Shown here: piece after piece, positions 50,296-59,338 of the stretch
How the letters are laid out: every line of letters starts with the position of its first letter
Numbering within the stretch: position 1 is the first letter of the stretch
The notes under the pieces: generated by a model
The model's input: the letters and a program-made list of their open reading frames with translations, nothing else
Told to the model about the DNA's origin: nothing
Databases searched by the model: none
Translations under genes and position numbers: made by a program
Assembly (NCBI RefSeq): GCF_015704895.1
Contig: NZ_JADQWB010000006.1
Coordinates: 186,001-250,000 of the forward strand
Source: Agrobacterium leguminum
GTDB taxonomy: Bacteria; Pseudomonadota; Alphaproteobacteria; Rhizobiales; Rhizobiaceae
Direction of reading: 5' to 3'
Length of the DNA: 64,000 bases

Positions 50296-50796
50296 ATGGT
50301 CCGGCAGATCGCAATTTTGCTGTTTCAGATCGTTCTGGCCATTGGCCTCGGCATAGCCGGCATCCGCATCGCCTCGCTCATCAATGGCGAGGCGACATCG
50401 GCGCCAGCAGGCCTTGCGGCCAATACGGAACTGCTGTGGACGACCTCGCCGGTGCGGGTCGATCCGCGTAGCCAAAATTACGAGCGCATTCCGACGCCTC
50501 CCGATCTCTATCCGCTGAAAATGCATGCGGACCAGCGCCTGCGCGTGATTTCCAGCAGCCGCTTCACTTTCAAGGGCAAGGAATTCCGCCTCGCCGGCGT
50601 GGAGGATGTCGAGCGCAACCGCGTCTGCACCGGCCTCGACGGCCGCCGTTACGCCTGCGGCCTCAACGCTTTCAAGGCGCTGGAGAACCGGCTGCGCGGC
50701 AGATATCTCGAATGTCGGACGGTGGAGGAAGGTGGTGCCGGCGGTTCCGTGGAGTGCCGGATCAACGGGCAGGATGTGCGGGCGCTGCTGCAATAG
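50296..50796 (+). CDS. Membrane-anchored staphylococcal-nuclease-fold protein, probably inactive
   Basis: The 166-residue protein has one N-terminal membrane helix (IAILLFQIVLAIGLGIAGI), a linker, and a domain resembling the SNase fold: FTFKGKEFRLAGVEDVERNR, then YACGLNAFKALENRL. The arginine and glutamate of the SNase active site may be kept (FRL...VE), but the DGDT calcium loop is not visible, so nuclease activity is doubtful. ExoI of Sinorhizobium is another SNase-like protein; I see no proof that this is its ortholog. Four cysteines could form disulfides outside the cytoplasm. Confidence 0.6.
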   Translation: MVRQIAILLFQIVLAIGLGIAGIRIASLINGEATSAPAGLAANTELLWTTSPVRVDPRSQNYERIPTPPDLYPLKMHADQRLRVISSSRFTFKGKEFRLAGVEDVERNRVCTGLDGRRYACGLNAFKALENRLRGRYLECRTVEEGGAGGSVECRINGQDVRALLQ

Positions 50797-50863
50797 GCGA
50801 TCAGCTTGCGAGATGCGCGAGAGCGACTGGCCGAAGAGAAGATATTTTTTGTCTGGGAAGGTT

Positions 50864-50939
<76 letters not shown>

Positions 50940-51040
50940 ATAAGGGTTCCGGCATTTCTTCCGGTTCCGGGAACCGAAGCGGTTGTTGTTCCGTTCGGTG
51001 GCGGCTTACTACTGCGGCTTTCCGACGAGTGCAAGCATAA

Positions 51041-51076
51041 AAAACGGCCCGGCGTCATTTTTTTGTCGTCGGGCCG
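51041..51076 (-). terminator. Intrinsic terminator after the TIGR02300 gene
   Basis: On the minus strand CGGCCCGACG pairs with CGCCGGGCCG (10 bp, one mismatch) around an A-rich 12-nt loop and is followed by TTTTTT, 15 nt after the stop codon. Confidence 0.88.
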
Positions 51077-51091
51077 AATTATCAAGTAAAA

Positions 51092-51478
51092 TCAAGCTTC
51101 TTCGTCGTCGCCCGATACGCCGATGATGCCGGACATGTCGTCGTCGTCATCTTCGTCGTCGGTTTCGAGGAAGGTGTCGTCGTCGTCATCGATTTCGACG
51201 TCATCGTCGTCGCCGAGATCGGGGATATCGTCGCCGTTGTTGTCGCCATCGGCATCTTCCAGCGAGACGAGTTCGACTTCTGTGTTTTCGGTATCGACTT
51301 CCGCCACTTCCTCTTCTTCAGCCTGCTCCATCTTGGCCTGGGCGGTGCTTTCCTCGAAGAAGGAGAGCGGCCAGGACTTGCCGGTGTAGGGAGAAACGAC
51401 CGGATCGCGGTTCAGATCGTAGAACTTCTTGCCGGTATCGGGGTCTGTGCGCTTGGTACCAAGTTCCGCTTTTGCCAC
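51092..51478 (-). CDS. TIGR02300-family acidic protein
   Basis: The 128-residue protein begins AKAELGTKRTDPDTGKKFYD and LNRDPVVSPYTGKSWP, the conserved N-terminus of TIGR02300 proteins of alphaproteobacteria; the rest is a long run of Asp and Glu (about residues 55-126). It was once proposed to be zinc-binding, but here the usual cysteine of that segment appears as Asp. Function is unknown. In related genomes it lies beside aroA, cmk and rpsA, as it does here except that aroA is missing. Confidence 0.9.
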   Translation of the reverse strand: MAKAELGTKRTDPDTGKKFYDLNRDPVVSPYTGKSWPLSFFEESTAQAKMEQAEEEEVAEVDTENTEVELVSLEDADGDNNGDDIPDLGDDDDVEIDDDDDTFLETDDEDDDDDMSGIIGVSGDDEEA

Positions 51479-51704
51479 TGTCTAAGCCTCAAATTGTCGA
51501 ATGAGTTTCGGTGTGTACGCCGTAAAACCGGCATAGACGGTAAAATTTATAGCCGGTCCCCTTAATCGTTGCGCTCTTTCGTGTCAAAGACAAACTTCGG
51601 GTGCCGCCTGCCTCGGCGCAACCCCTATGCGGGGATGCTGATATAAATAGGAAGGCGTTGCGCACTCTATTATATGAATGACGAATGCACAGGCGGAAAG
51701 CTTC

Positions 51705-52337
51705 ATGACCTTCACGATCGCCATAGACGGGCCGGCTGCGGCGGGCAAAGGAACCCTGTCGCGCAGGATTGCCGAGACCTATGGTTTCCACCATCTCGAT
51801 ACCGGGCTGACCTACAGGGCGACCGCCAAGGCGCTTCTGGATGCCGGCCTGCCGCTCGATGACGAAGCCGTGGCTGAGAAGATCGCGCTGGAAGTCGATC
51901 TTGCAGGGCTCGATCGCGCCGTTCTTTCCCGGCACGATATCGGCGAGGCCGCATCCAAAATCGCCGTGATGACGCCGGTGAGGCGTGCGCTCGTGAAGGC
52001 GCAGCAGCGTTTTGCCGCAAAGGAACCGGGCACGGTGCTTGACGGCCGTGACATCGGCACGGTGGTGTGCCCGCAGGCGCCGGTGAAGCTCTACGTCACG
52101 GCCTCTGCGGACGTGCGGGCGCGACGCCGTTACGATGAAATTCTGGCCAATGGCGGCAGCGGCGATTATGATGCAATTTTCGCTGAAGTGAAAAAACGCG
52201 ACGAGCGCGACATGGGCCGCGCCGACAGCCCGTTGAAGCCGGCTGAAGACGCGCACTTGCTAGATACGTCGGAAATGAGTATAGAGGCGGCGTTTCAGGC
52301 CGCGCGGACGATCATCGACGCCGCCCTGAAGAGATAG
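51705..52337 (+). CDS. cmk: Cytidylate kinase
   Basis: The 210-residue kinase phosphorylates CMP and dCMP. It opens [20 protein letters not shown] (P-loop), has [35 protein letters not shown] and [18 protein letters not shown], all family signatures. I preferred the ATG at 51705, directly before the P-loop strand; an in-frame ATG at 51678 would add nine residues. It is followed by rpsA, the usual cmk-rpsA pair of proteobacteria. Confidence 0.95.
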   Translation: MTFTIAIDGPAAAGKGTLSRRIAETYGFHHLDTGLTYRATAKALLDAGLPLDDEAVAEKIALEVDLAGLDRAVLSRHDIGEAASKIAVMTPVRRALVKAQQRFAAKEPGTVLDGRDIGTVVCPQAPVKLYVTASADVRARRRYDEILANGGSGDYDAIFAEVKKRDERDMGRADSPLKPAEDAHLLDTSEMSIEAAFQAARTIIDAALKR

Positions 52338-52506
52338 GTTTCTCGCGGAACGGCTTCCTGCCGTCTGCGTTTAGTCCGGAATTGCCCGAAGACATGTCCT
52401 TGCGCCGGAAAGCCTTTTAAAAGGCGGGCATGGGGTCGGGTATCAACAACACTAGCCCACCGGCGCTTTTGTATTCGCCATAGCGCGGATGCAATCAGGA
52501 GATTTC

Positions 52507-54207
52507 ATGTCAGTATCTACCCCCACGCGCGAAGATTTCGCAGCGCTTCTCGAAGAATCCTTTGCCTCCAACGATCTTGCCGAAGGCTATGTTGCCAAGG
52601 GTATCGTAACGGCAATCGAGAAGGACGTTGCCATCGTCGACGTCGGCCTCAAGGTTGAAGGCCGCGTACCGTTGAAGGAATTCGGCGCGAAGTCCAAGGA
52701 CGGCACGCTGAAGGTCGGCGACGAAGTCGAAGTTTACGTCGAGCGCATCGAAAACGCCCTCGGCGAAGCCGTTCTGTCGCGCGAGAAGGCTCGCCGCGAA
52801 GAAAGCTGGGTCAAGCTCGAAGCCAAGTTCGAAGCTGGCGAGCGCGTCGAAGGCGTTATCTTCAACCAGGTCAAGGGTGGTTTCACCGTCGATCTGGACG
52901 GCGCTGTTGCCTTCCTTCCGCGTTCGCAGGTCGACATCCGTCCGATCCGCGACGTTACCCCGCTGATGCACAACCCGCAGCCCTTCGAAATCCTCAAGAT
53001 GGACAAGCGTCGCGGCAACATCGTTGTTTCGCGCCGCACGGTTCTCGAAGAGTCGCGTGCCGAGCAGCGTTCTGAAATCGTTCAGAACCTCGAAGAAGGC
53101 CAGGTTGTTGACGGCGTCGTCAAGAACATCACCGATTACGGTGCGTTCGTTGACCTCGGCGGCATCGACGGCCTGCTGCACGTCACCGACATGGCATGGC
53201 GTCGCGTCAACCATCCTTCGGAAATCCTCAACATTGGCCAGCAGGTCAAGGTTCAGATCATCCGCATCAACCAGGAAACCCACCGTATCTCGCTCGGCAT
53301 GAAGCAGCTCGAGTCCGATCCGTGGGATGGCATCTCCGCCAAGTACCCGGTTGGCAAGAAGATCTCCGGTACGGTCACGAACATCACCGACTACGGTGCA
53401 TTCGTTGAGCTGGAGCCGGGCATCGAAGGCCTGATCCACATTTCCGAAATGTCCTGGACCAAGAAGAACGTACATCCCGGCAAGATTCTGTCCACGAGCC
53501 AGGAAGTCGACGTTGTCGTTCTCGAAGTCGATCCGTCCAAGCGCCGTATCTCGCTCGGCCTCAAGCAGACGCTGGAAAACCCGTGGCAGGCATTTGCCTA
53601 CAGCCATCCGGCCGGCACTGAAGTTGAAGGCGAAGTCAAGAACAAGACCGAATTCGGTCTGTTCATCGGCCTCGAAGGCGATGTCGACGGCATGGTTCAC
53701 CTGTCGGATCTCGACTGGAACCGTCCGGGCGAGCAGGTCATCGAAGAGTACAACAAGGGTGACGTCGTCAAGGCTGTCGTTCTCGACGTTGACGTCGAGA
53801 AGGAACGCATCTCGCTCGGCATCAAGCAGCTTGGCAAGGATGCTGTCGGCGAAGCCGCTTCTTCCGGCGACCTGCGCAAGAACGCAGTCGTTTCCGCTGA
53901 AGTCATCGGCGTCAACGATGGCGGCATCGAAGTGAAGCTCGTCAACCACGAAGACCTCACCTCGTTCATCCGTCGCGCTGACCTTTCCCGTGACCGCGAC
54001 GAGCAGCGCCCCGAGCGCTTCTCGGTTGGCCAGGTTGTCGACGCCCGCGTCGTCAACTTCTCGAAGAAGGACCGCAAGGTCATGCTTTCGATCAAGGCTC
54101 TGGAAATCGCTGAAGAGAAGGAAGCCGTCGCACAGTTCGGTTCGTCCGACTCGGGCGCTTCGCTCGGCGACATCCTCGGCGCGGCTCTGAAGAACCGCGG
54201 CGAATAA
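52507..54207 (+). CDS. rpsA: 30S ribosomal protein S1
   Basis: The 566-residue protein holds six S1 RNA-binding domains, each recognisable by repeats such as NITDYGAFVDLGGIDGLLHV and NITDYGAFVELEPGIEGLIH. It brings mRNA to the 30S subunit. Codon use is strongly biased (GTC, CTC, AAG, GAA), as expected for a very highly expressed gene. The ATG at 52507 follows GGAGAT. A 169-bp leader after cmk and a strong terminator after the stop suggest its own transcript as well as readthrough from cmk. Confidence 0.98.
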   Translation: MSVSTPTREDFAALLEESFASNDLAEGYVAKGIVTAIEKDVAIVDVGLKVEGRVPLKEFGAKSKDGTLKVGDEVEVYVERIENALGEAVLSREKARREESWVKLEAKFEAGERVEGVIFNQVKGGFTVDLDGAVAFLPRSQVDIRPIRDVTPLMHNPQPFEILKMDKRRGNIVVSRRTVLEESRAEQRSEIVQNLEEGQVVDGVVKNITDYGAFVDLGGIDGLLHVTDMAWRRVNHPSEILNIGQQVKVQIIRINQETHRISLGMKQLESDPWDGISAKYPVGKKISGTVTNITDYGAFVELEPGIEGLIHISEMSWTKKNVHPGKILSTSQEVDVVVLEVDPSKRRISLGLKQTLENPWQAFAYSHPAGTEVEGEVKNKTEFGLFIGLEGDVDGMVHLSDLDWNRPGEQVIEEYNKGDVVKAVVLDVDVEKERISLGIKQLGKDAVGEAASSGDLRKNAVVSAEVIGVNDGGIEVKLVNHEDLTSFIRRADLSRDRDEQRPERFSVGQVVDARVVNFSKKDRKVMLSIKALEIAEEKEAVAQFGSSDSGASLGDILGAALKNRGE

Positions 54208-54231
54208 TCGCTCCGATCCTTTGAAATGAAG

Positions 54232-54260
54232 AACCCGCCGGAATCTCCGGCGGGTTTTTT
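54232..54260 (+). terminator. Intrinsic terminator of rpsA
   Basis: AACCCGCCGG and CCGGCGGGTT form a 10-bp perfect stem with a 5-nt loop followed by TTTTTT, 24 nt after the stop. Confidence 0.95.
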
Positions 54261-54316
54261 GTTGGGTTCAACAGGCCTTGCCCGCTTGAGCGCGAAGGGT
54301 AAGGCTTCTCTCGAGG

Positions 54317-54400
54317 TCATCCTCGGCCCTGTGCCGAGGATCTAATCACGTCGAATAAAATCAATCGGTCGCAAATCCTCGGAACAGGGCCGAGGATGAC
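54317..54400. repeat. Palindromic intergenic element with 26-bp inverted arms
   Basis: Arm 54317-54342 and arm 54375-54400 are inverted copies with one mismatch (they share TCATCCTCGGCCCTGT), around 32 bp of AT-rich sequence. The outer GTCAT...ATGAC ends match those of the element at 36724, but the arm core differs, which fits a diverged member of the same family. Confidence 0.8.
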
Positions 54401-54447
54401 GTCGGCGTGATTGGCGCGACTTACATTCCAATCTGACCACGCCGAAT

Positions 54448-55995
54448 TCAGAGCATGCCGCTCATCTTCAGATAATAATTTTCCGCGCTGTCGTCGGAAG
54501 CCACCGCCGTCGGACTTTCCTGCGTGTCGATCCCGTCATTGGCGGCGATGCGCTCTTCTTTTTCGTCCTGACTGTCAGAATTATCAGCGCCGGCTTCGGC
54601 CTCGTCGTTTGCCTCATCCTCGGAAAACGGACCGCCTCCGCGCGGCGGCGTTTCCGACTCATAGTCCTCATCCGCCGGCGGATAGGCGACGAGCGGCAGC
54701 GGTGTGCCGTCTTTTACCAGAGCCGCGGCGATCAACGATTGCGAAGCCGATTGCTCCAGCATCGCCATCCTCGCTTCCGGGTCCAGCATGGCCCGAGGCA
54801 GCGGCTGGGTTTCGGGGCGATGGGTCGCCGTTTCCGTTTCCTCACCCGAGGGGCGGGCGGCGGCTGTTGCGAGGGCCGATTTTTCGGCGGGCTGATCGTC
54901 GGACGGTTGCTGCGCAACACCCTGCGGCGCGGGCGGAGGCTCTTGCGTGCCGGTCGGCTTGAGCGGAAGTTTGCCGGCGGTGGCGGCAAGCAGCAGGCTG
55001 TTCACGGTCTCGGCGTCGTCTGCGAACAAACCGGATGGCGGGATAAGGCCCGCGCGGATTTCTTTCTGCTCCGGCTTCATCGTCTCCCGATGCGCAAGGG
55101 CAGGGCGGGCTTCGCCGGTTTCGGCGCGGGGCGGATTTGCCGGGCGGGCCTCGGCCGACACTTCCTTCATCGCGCTGCCGGTTTGTGGCGGAAGCGGACG
55201 TACCGTGTTTTCGGCTTTTCCATCCGGCTTTGCGGCATTGGTCGGCGTACCATGTGTATCGGCAGGCGTGGTGGAAGGCGTGGGCCGGGGGTCCAGTTGC
55301 GCCGTTAACGCCGCCACCGTTGCTTTCATCGCTGCACCACTGAGGGCGAGCGGCCCGATGAGCATTGGCAGGAGCCGGCTGACGGTGGCGGAATTTGCCG
55401 CCTGCGCTGTCGCGGCCGGAGACGGGCGAGTTTCCGCATTCTGGCTCTGCGGGTTCTGCTGTTTCGGCTGGGCCGATTGCGCGGGGGCGGGATTGGAGGA
55501 ATTGTTCTGCTGATAGGAGGAAACCACAGCCTTTGCCGCAAGGTCCGTTCCCTTGTAACGGGAAAGCTCGATCAGCAGTGCAAGGCGGGCTGCATCCGGC
55601 CCGGTCGGCTGTTTCAGGATTTCGGCAAGCATCGAAAGGGTCAGGCCCTGCAGGGCCTTGCCGACCTGCTGTTCCAGCGCCAGGCGTTGTGGCGCCGGCA
55701 GGGTGCGGAGTGCCTCCGTCAGCCGCGTCACATAGGTCTCTATGGCTTCGCCATCCCGCCGGGGCAGGTTCATCAGCTTGCCGAGCGCTTCCGCCAGAAC
55801 GGCGGTGCTGCGCGAGAGCTGAAATTCACTGGCAAGGGAGGCGATTGCCGCGCGGGCAAAAAGGCTGCTGTTTTCAGGGGCGGGAGTGTTCGGTTGCGGC
55901 GGTGCAGTCTGTTTCACCTGCTCGCGCGGTGTCAGTGAAACCGTGGTTCCATAGGCGGCATCGGTTGCCGCAATTTTCGGTACAGGCGGTAACAT
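54448..55995 (-). CDS. Uncharacterised Pro/Ala-rich protein, last gene of a three-gene cluster
   Basis: The 515-residue protein has a likely folded helical N-terminal domain (about residues 40-170; for example LARAAIASLASEFQ-like helices and ARLALLIELSRYKGTDLA), a long disordered Pro/Ala/Thr/Gln-rich middle (about 180-420), a short hydrophobic helix (SQSLIAAALVKDGTPLPLVA) and an acidic tail ending SAENYYLKMSGML. The layout is reminiscent of hook-length or needle-length control proteins, but there is no clear domain match. The ATG at 55995 has GGAG upstream. It follows the 102-residue gene by about 250 nt. Confidence 0.7.
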   Translation of the reverse strand: MLPPVPKIAATDAAYGTTVSLTPREQVKQTAPPQPNTPAPENSSLFARAAIASLASEFQLSRSTAVLAEALGKLMNLPRRDGEAIETYVTRLTEALRTLPAPQRLALEQQVGKALQGLTLSMLAEILKQPTGPDAARLALLIELSRYKGTDLAAKAVVSSYQQNNSSNPAPAQSAQPKQQNPQSQNAETRPSPAATAQAANSATVSRLLPMLIGPLALSGAAMKATVAALTAQLDPRPTPSTTPADTHGTPTNAAKPDGKAENTVRPLPPQTGSAMKEVSAEARPANPPRAETGEARPALAHRETMKPEQKEIRAGLIPPSGLFADDAETVNSLLLAATAGKLPLKPTGTQEPPPAPQGVAQQPSDDQPAEKSALATAAARPSGEETETATHRPETQPLPRAMLDPEARMAMLEQSASQSLIAAALVKDGTPLPLVAYPPADEDYESETPPRGGGPFSEDEANDEAEAGADNSDSQDEKEERIAANDGIDTQESPTAVASDDSAENYYLKMSGML

Positions 55996-56249
55996 GCTGC
56001 GCTCCGTTTCTATCGGTGACCGCCGCTGGCTGCGAAAGGGCCAATCCCCATTGGCTCTGTGATCCGCATCTGGCTTGAATGTTGAAAAATCGCCGCGCCG
56101 GTGATGGACAGGTGTCATCTCGCCCGCTCATGCGGGAGCGCCGTATACGCCTCTGGCCGCAATGCCGGTTGCAGCGCATACAGAATCATCAAGCTCAATC
56201 TTGGCTTGCAGATATTAAGATTTGGCTAACCAAGGAATTGCGCGTCCGG

Positions 56250-56558
56250 TCAGGGCGAAACGCCGATGAACATGCGGTAAAGGCCGTTATCGTCGGAATT
56301 GACCGAGGAAATATGGTCGGGATCGCTGGGTGCCGTCTCAAATGCTTCCGGCGGCATGGCATCGAGCCAGCTTGCCTTGGGAAGATTTCGATCCGGTTGA
56401 ATGTTCACCGGGTCGATGAGGCTGTCTTCCTCAGCGGGCGCGGTGAAGGCCGCATCATCCGGAACGAGCGGCGGGGCGGCCATGGATAGCAGCGCCTGCG
56501 CGGCATTGGGTTCTGTGTCGTAAGCGGCGCTGCCGGATAGGCCGGAAATATCGGTCAT
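56250..56558 (-). CDS. Uncharacterised small protein sharing a C-terminal motif with its neighbour
   Basis: The 102-residue product is acidic and mostly without predicted secondary structure, with Pro/Ala-rich segments. It ends NSDDNGLYRMFIGVSP. The DDNGLY motif also lies near the end of the upstream 409-residue protein. I chose the ATG at 56558; a GTG at 56570 is possible, and neither has a good ribosome site. It follows the 409-residue gene after 48 nt on the same strand, so they are probably cotranscribed. Confidence 0.6.
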   Translation of the reverse strand: MTDISGLSGSAAYDTEPNAAQALLSMAAPPLVPDDAAFTAPAEEDSLIDPVNIQPDRNLPKASWLDAMPPEAFETAPSDPDHISSVNSDDNGLYRMFIGVSP

Positions 56559-56606
56559 GTCTGAACTCACATCATGTTTCGCTCAAGTGACGATCGGACG
56601 CGGCAA

Positions 56607-57836
56607 TCATGCCGCCTTTTTCTTCAGCAGTTCATAAAGGCCATTGTCGTCGATCGAGATCGGCAAAATGGCGTTGCGGGTGTCTTCGACAAGCGCCTGC
56701 GCATCGAGCAGTTTTTCGCCGTCGTCTTCCGCATCGGCTGGATCGGTGCCTGCGTCTGTCTCCGCAGGCTCATTTTCGTTTTCCGCCGGGGCGGCTTGCT
56801 CAGCAGGCGCAGCCGCAAGCACGGCGATCAGGGCCGTTTCCGACGATGTGTCGACCGGTGCCTGCGGGTCGACGCTTTCCGTTTTTTCGTCGCCGGAAGC
56901 ATCGATATGCTCCTTCACGACGTCCTGGAGCTCCTGCACGTCTTCAAGCTTGCCCTGCGCATCGCGCGCCTGAATATCCTGTTCCCGCTCCGCCTTCACC
57001 TCGGCATCGTTGATTTCGCCGATACGATCCTTGCCGCGTTCGGCCTGCAACTCTTCCCTGGTTTTGGGATCGGCGACATCTTCGAGACGCTGAATGACCT
57101 TCAGGGTTTCACGCGTCATGAAGCGGGTACCCTGCGCCTGTTCGTCCAAGGCCTCCTTCACGGCGCGCGCCTCATCGCCATAGGGGTTGGCGATGGCGGA
57201 GATCATCTGCCGGGCGGAGACGCCGAGTTGTTTGAGGCCGGTCGATTCTTCCAGATCGTCGACGTTTTTCGGCAGGGTCGCGCGCGCCGCCATGATGGCT
57301 TTCGACATCTGCTCGCCGAAATCCTCTTCCGTGCCTGTGAGGCCTGCACCCTTCGCGATGCGGGCGGCAAGGGCGGCCATCGGATCGGTCTTGCTGTTGA
57401 CGCCATTGTTCAGCACTTCCACGACCTCAGCCTCGGAAACGCCGAAGGATTTCAGGGAAATCTTCGTGGCTTTCCCCTGCGCATCGGTTTTTTCGAAGCT
57501 GTCGGTCAGGATCAGCGCATCCTGAAGTCTTCGCGCGAAGGAAAAGCTCGATTCGTCCTTTTCCTGTGTGATGCCCAGCGCGGAGGAAAAACGGGAGACA
57601 AGCGAGGCGAAAGCATCGGCATCCGGCTTCATGACGCCGAAGAGATAGGCGCTTATCTTCTCATTGGCGGCGCGCTGGCTTTCGTCCGGCTGCGGGTTTG
57701 TCTTGACCGCATCGTCCTTTTTGGTGCCGTTGGCCTTTTCCTGCTCTTCGCGCTGGCGTTCCTCGATGGTTTCGACCATCGAGCGCATGAGGTCGCTGAC
57801 TGCAATGCCCGCCGTCTGCTGTAGCGGAGTAATCAT
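56607..57836 (-). CDS. Uncharacterised helical protein with C-terminal DDNGLY motif
   Basis: This 409-residue soluble protein starts MITPLQQTAGIAVSDLMRSM and is rich in charged helices with coiled-coil character (for example about residues 20-40 and 260-300); residues 65-240 look like a folded helical domain. A Pro/Glu/Ala-rich linker (about 320-380) leads to the end SIDDNGLYELLKKKAA. No family is recognised. The ATG at 57836 has GAGGG immediately before it. It begins 84 nt after RNase D on the same strand. Confidence 0.7.
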   Translation of the reverse strand: MITPLQQTAGIAVSDLMRSMVETIEERQREEQEKANGTKKDDAVKTNPQPDESQRAANEKISAYLFGVMKPDADAFASLVSRFSSALGITQEKDESSFSFARRLQDALILTDSFEKTDAQGKATKISLKSFGVSEAEVVEVLNNGVNSKTDPMAALAARIAKGAGLTGTEEDFGEQMSKAIMAARATLPKNVDDLEESTGLKQLGVSARQMISAIANPYGDEARAVKEALDEQAQGTRFMTRETLKVIQRLEDVADPKTREELQAERGKDRIGEINDAEVKAEREQDIQARDAQGKLEDVQELQDVVKEHIDASGDEKTESVDPQAPVDTSSETALIAVLAAAPAEQAAPAENENEPAETDAGTDPADAEDDGEKLLDAQALVEDTRNAILPISIDDNGLYELLKKKAA

Positions 57837-57920
57837 CCCTCAAAGTCCCCGGCCGCCCAAAGTTGCGGCCGAGAATAGGCAATTCTGGTAAATCAGTGCT
57901 TAAACCGGATGCGGGCTCGC

Positions 57921-58547
57921 TCAGCTATGGGCGAAAATATCGGTTTCTTCCCAGCCGAGGAGGTCGAGCTTCGCGCGGGTCGGCAGAAAGGCGAAACAGG
58001 CGTCGGCATGGTCGAGGCGGCCGTCACGCACGAGACGACCTGTCAGCTTGTCGCGCAGCGCGTGCAGGTGCAGCACGTCGGAGGCGGCATATTCGAGCTG
58101 CGCCGGCGACAGGGTCTCGGCCGCCCAGTCGGAAGATTGCTGGGCCTTGGAAATATCGACTTCCAGCATTTCCTTGAGGTTATCCTTCAGCCCGTGCCGA
58201 TCCGTATAGGTGCGGGTCAGTCGCGAGGCGATCTTGGTGCAGAAGACCGGTGTGGTCGTCACGCCGAAGGTGTGGAACAGAACGGCGATATCGAAACGGC
58301 CATAGTGAAAAATCTTCTGGCGGGCAGGGTCGGCAAGCATCCGGACGAGGTTCGGCGCTTCCTTTTGACCGGCGGCAATGCGAATGACGTCCGCCGTGCC
58401 GTCGCCCGGCGAAAGTTGAACGACACAGAGGCGGTCTCGGCGCGGCACCAGTCCCAGCGTTTCCGTATCGATTGCGATGGCGCCGGTGTAACGCGCGGCA
58501 TCTTCGGCGGAAATATCGCCTTCGTGGTAACGGATGGGTGCTGCCAT
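57921..58547 (-). CDS. rnd: Ribonuclease D-type 3'-5' exonuclease
   Basis: The 208-residue protein is the DEDDy exonuclease domain alone: AIDTETLGL (D27, E29), KIFHYGRFDIAVL (D86) and the Tyr-x3-Asp block EYAASDVLHLHAL. It lacks the C-terminal HRDC domains of E. coli RNase D, as is usual for the short rhizobial forms. It trims 3' ends of structured RNA such as tRNA precursors. The ATG at 58547 follows GGAGCAGG. Three uncharacterised genes follow on the same strand. Confidence 0.93.
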   Translation of the reverse strand: MAAPIRYHEGDISAEDAARYTGAIAIDTETLGLVPRRDRLCVVQLSPGDGTADVIRIAAGQKEAPNLVRMLADPARQKIFHYGRFDIAVLFHTFGVTTTPVFCTKIASRLTRTYTDRHGLKDNLKEMLEVDISKAQQSSDWAAETLSPAQLEYAASDVLHLHALRDKLTGRLVRDGRLDHADACFAFLPTRAKLDLLGWEETDIFAHS

Positions 58548-58723
58548 GTCCTGCTCCAGAAATTCCAGTTTCTTGCTCCGGCTATAACGGAAAGAGCGGC
58601 GGGACGATACCGTTTTATCGGCTCGTCCGGTGCGTCACGCTGCACGCCCTTGGCACTTGCCTTTGCGAAAGTCCCCGGGTTAGGGTCGGGAAATCCTTTC
58701 CTGACAAATCGCATGAATTCCCT

Positions 58724-59338
58724 ATGACAAAGAAAATCTATCTCGCCGGACCGGAAGTCTTCCTCCCGAACGCGCGCGAAATGCTCGACCTCAAGGCCTC
58801 GCTGGCGCGGGAAGCCGGTTTCACGCCGCTTTCGCCGGGCGATCTGCAAATTCCGCCGGCGGATACCAGGGTCGGTCACGGTTGCAACATCAATGCCGTC
58901 GATGAGCGGATGATGCTGGAAGCGGATGCGGTGATCGCCAATCTCACACCGTTTCGCGGCATCGCCGCCGATACGGGAACCAGCTATGAGCTGGGCTTCA
59001 TGTGCGCACTGGGCAAGCCGGTTTTCGCCTATACCAATGTCGCGGCCAATCACTTCACCCGCATCAAGGCGCATTATGGCGGCGTCGCCACCCTGGATGA
59101 AACGGGCCGCTATCGCGGGCCGGACGGGCTGTCGATCGAGAATTTCGACATGGTTGACAATCTCATGCTGCATGGCGGGATTTTGCGGCGCGGCGGCGTC
59201 ATCATCGTTGGCGATGCTCCCGAAGAGGCCTTGTATACGGATCTCGAGGCCTACAGGCGCTGTCTCGCGGCGGCGGCCGAAAAGTTACTGACACCGATTG
59301 ACCCTGAAAAAACCAATAGAGTGGAGGCATCATCATGA
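58724..59338 (+). CDS. Nucleoside 2-deoxyribosyltransferase-like protein
   Basis: The 204-residue protein begins KKIYLAGPEVFLPNAREML and has DERMMLEADAVIANLTPFRG, then DTGTSYELGFMCALGKPVFA; this is the nucleoside 2-deoxyribosyltransferase fold with the catalytic glutamate in SYELG. Such proteins cleave or transfer the sugar of (deoxy)nucleosides or nucleotides. The ATG at 58724 has no clear ribosome site. It overlaps the serine dehydrogenase start by 4 nt, so the two are cotranscribed. Confidence 0.9.
   Translation: MTKKIYLAGPEVFLPNAREMLDLKASLAREAGFTPLSPGDLQIPPADTRVGHGCNINAVDERMMLEADAVIANLTPFRGIAADTGTSYELGFMCALGKPVFAYTNVAANHFTRIKAHYGGVATLDETGRYRGPDGLSIENFDMVDNLMLHGGILRRGGVIIVGDAPEEALYTDLEAYRRCLAAAAEKLLTPIDPEKTNRVEASS

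Noticed and set aside
50296-50796. Naming the SNase-fold protein exoI
   Set aside because: It shares only the fold and lies 46 kb from the exo cluster; the name would need a phylogeny.
52510-53949. Minus-strand frame opposite rpsA
   Set aside because: Antisense to a highly expressed ribosomal gene; composition is that of a shadow frame.
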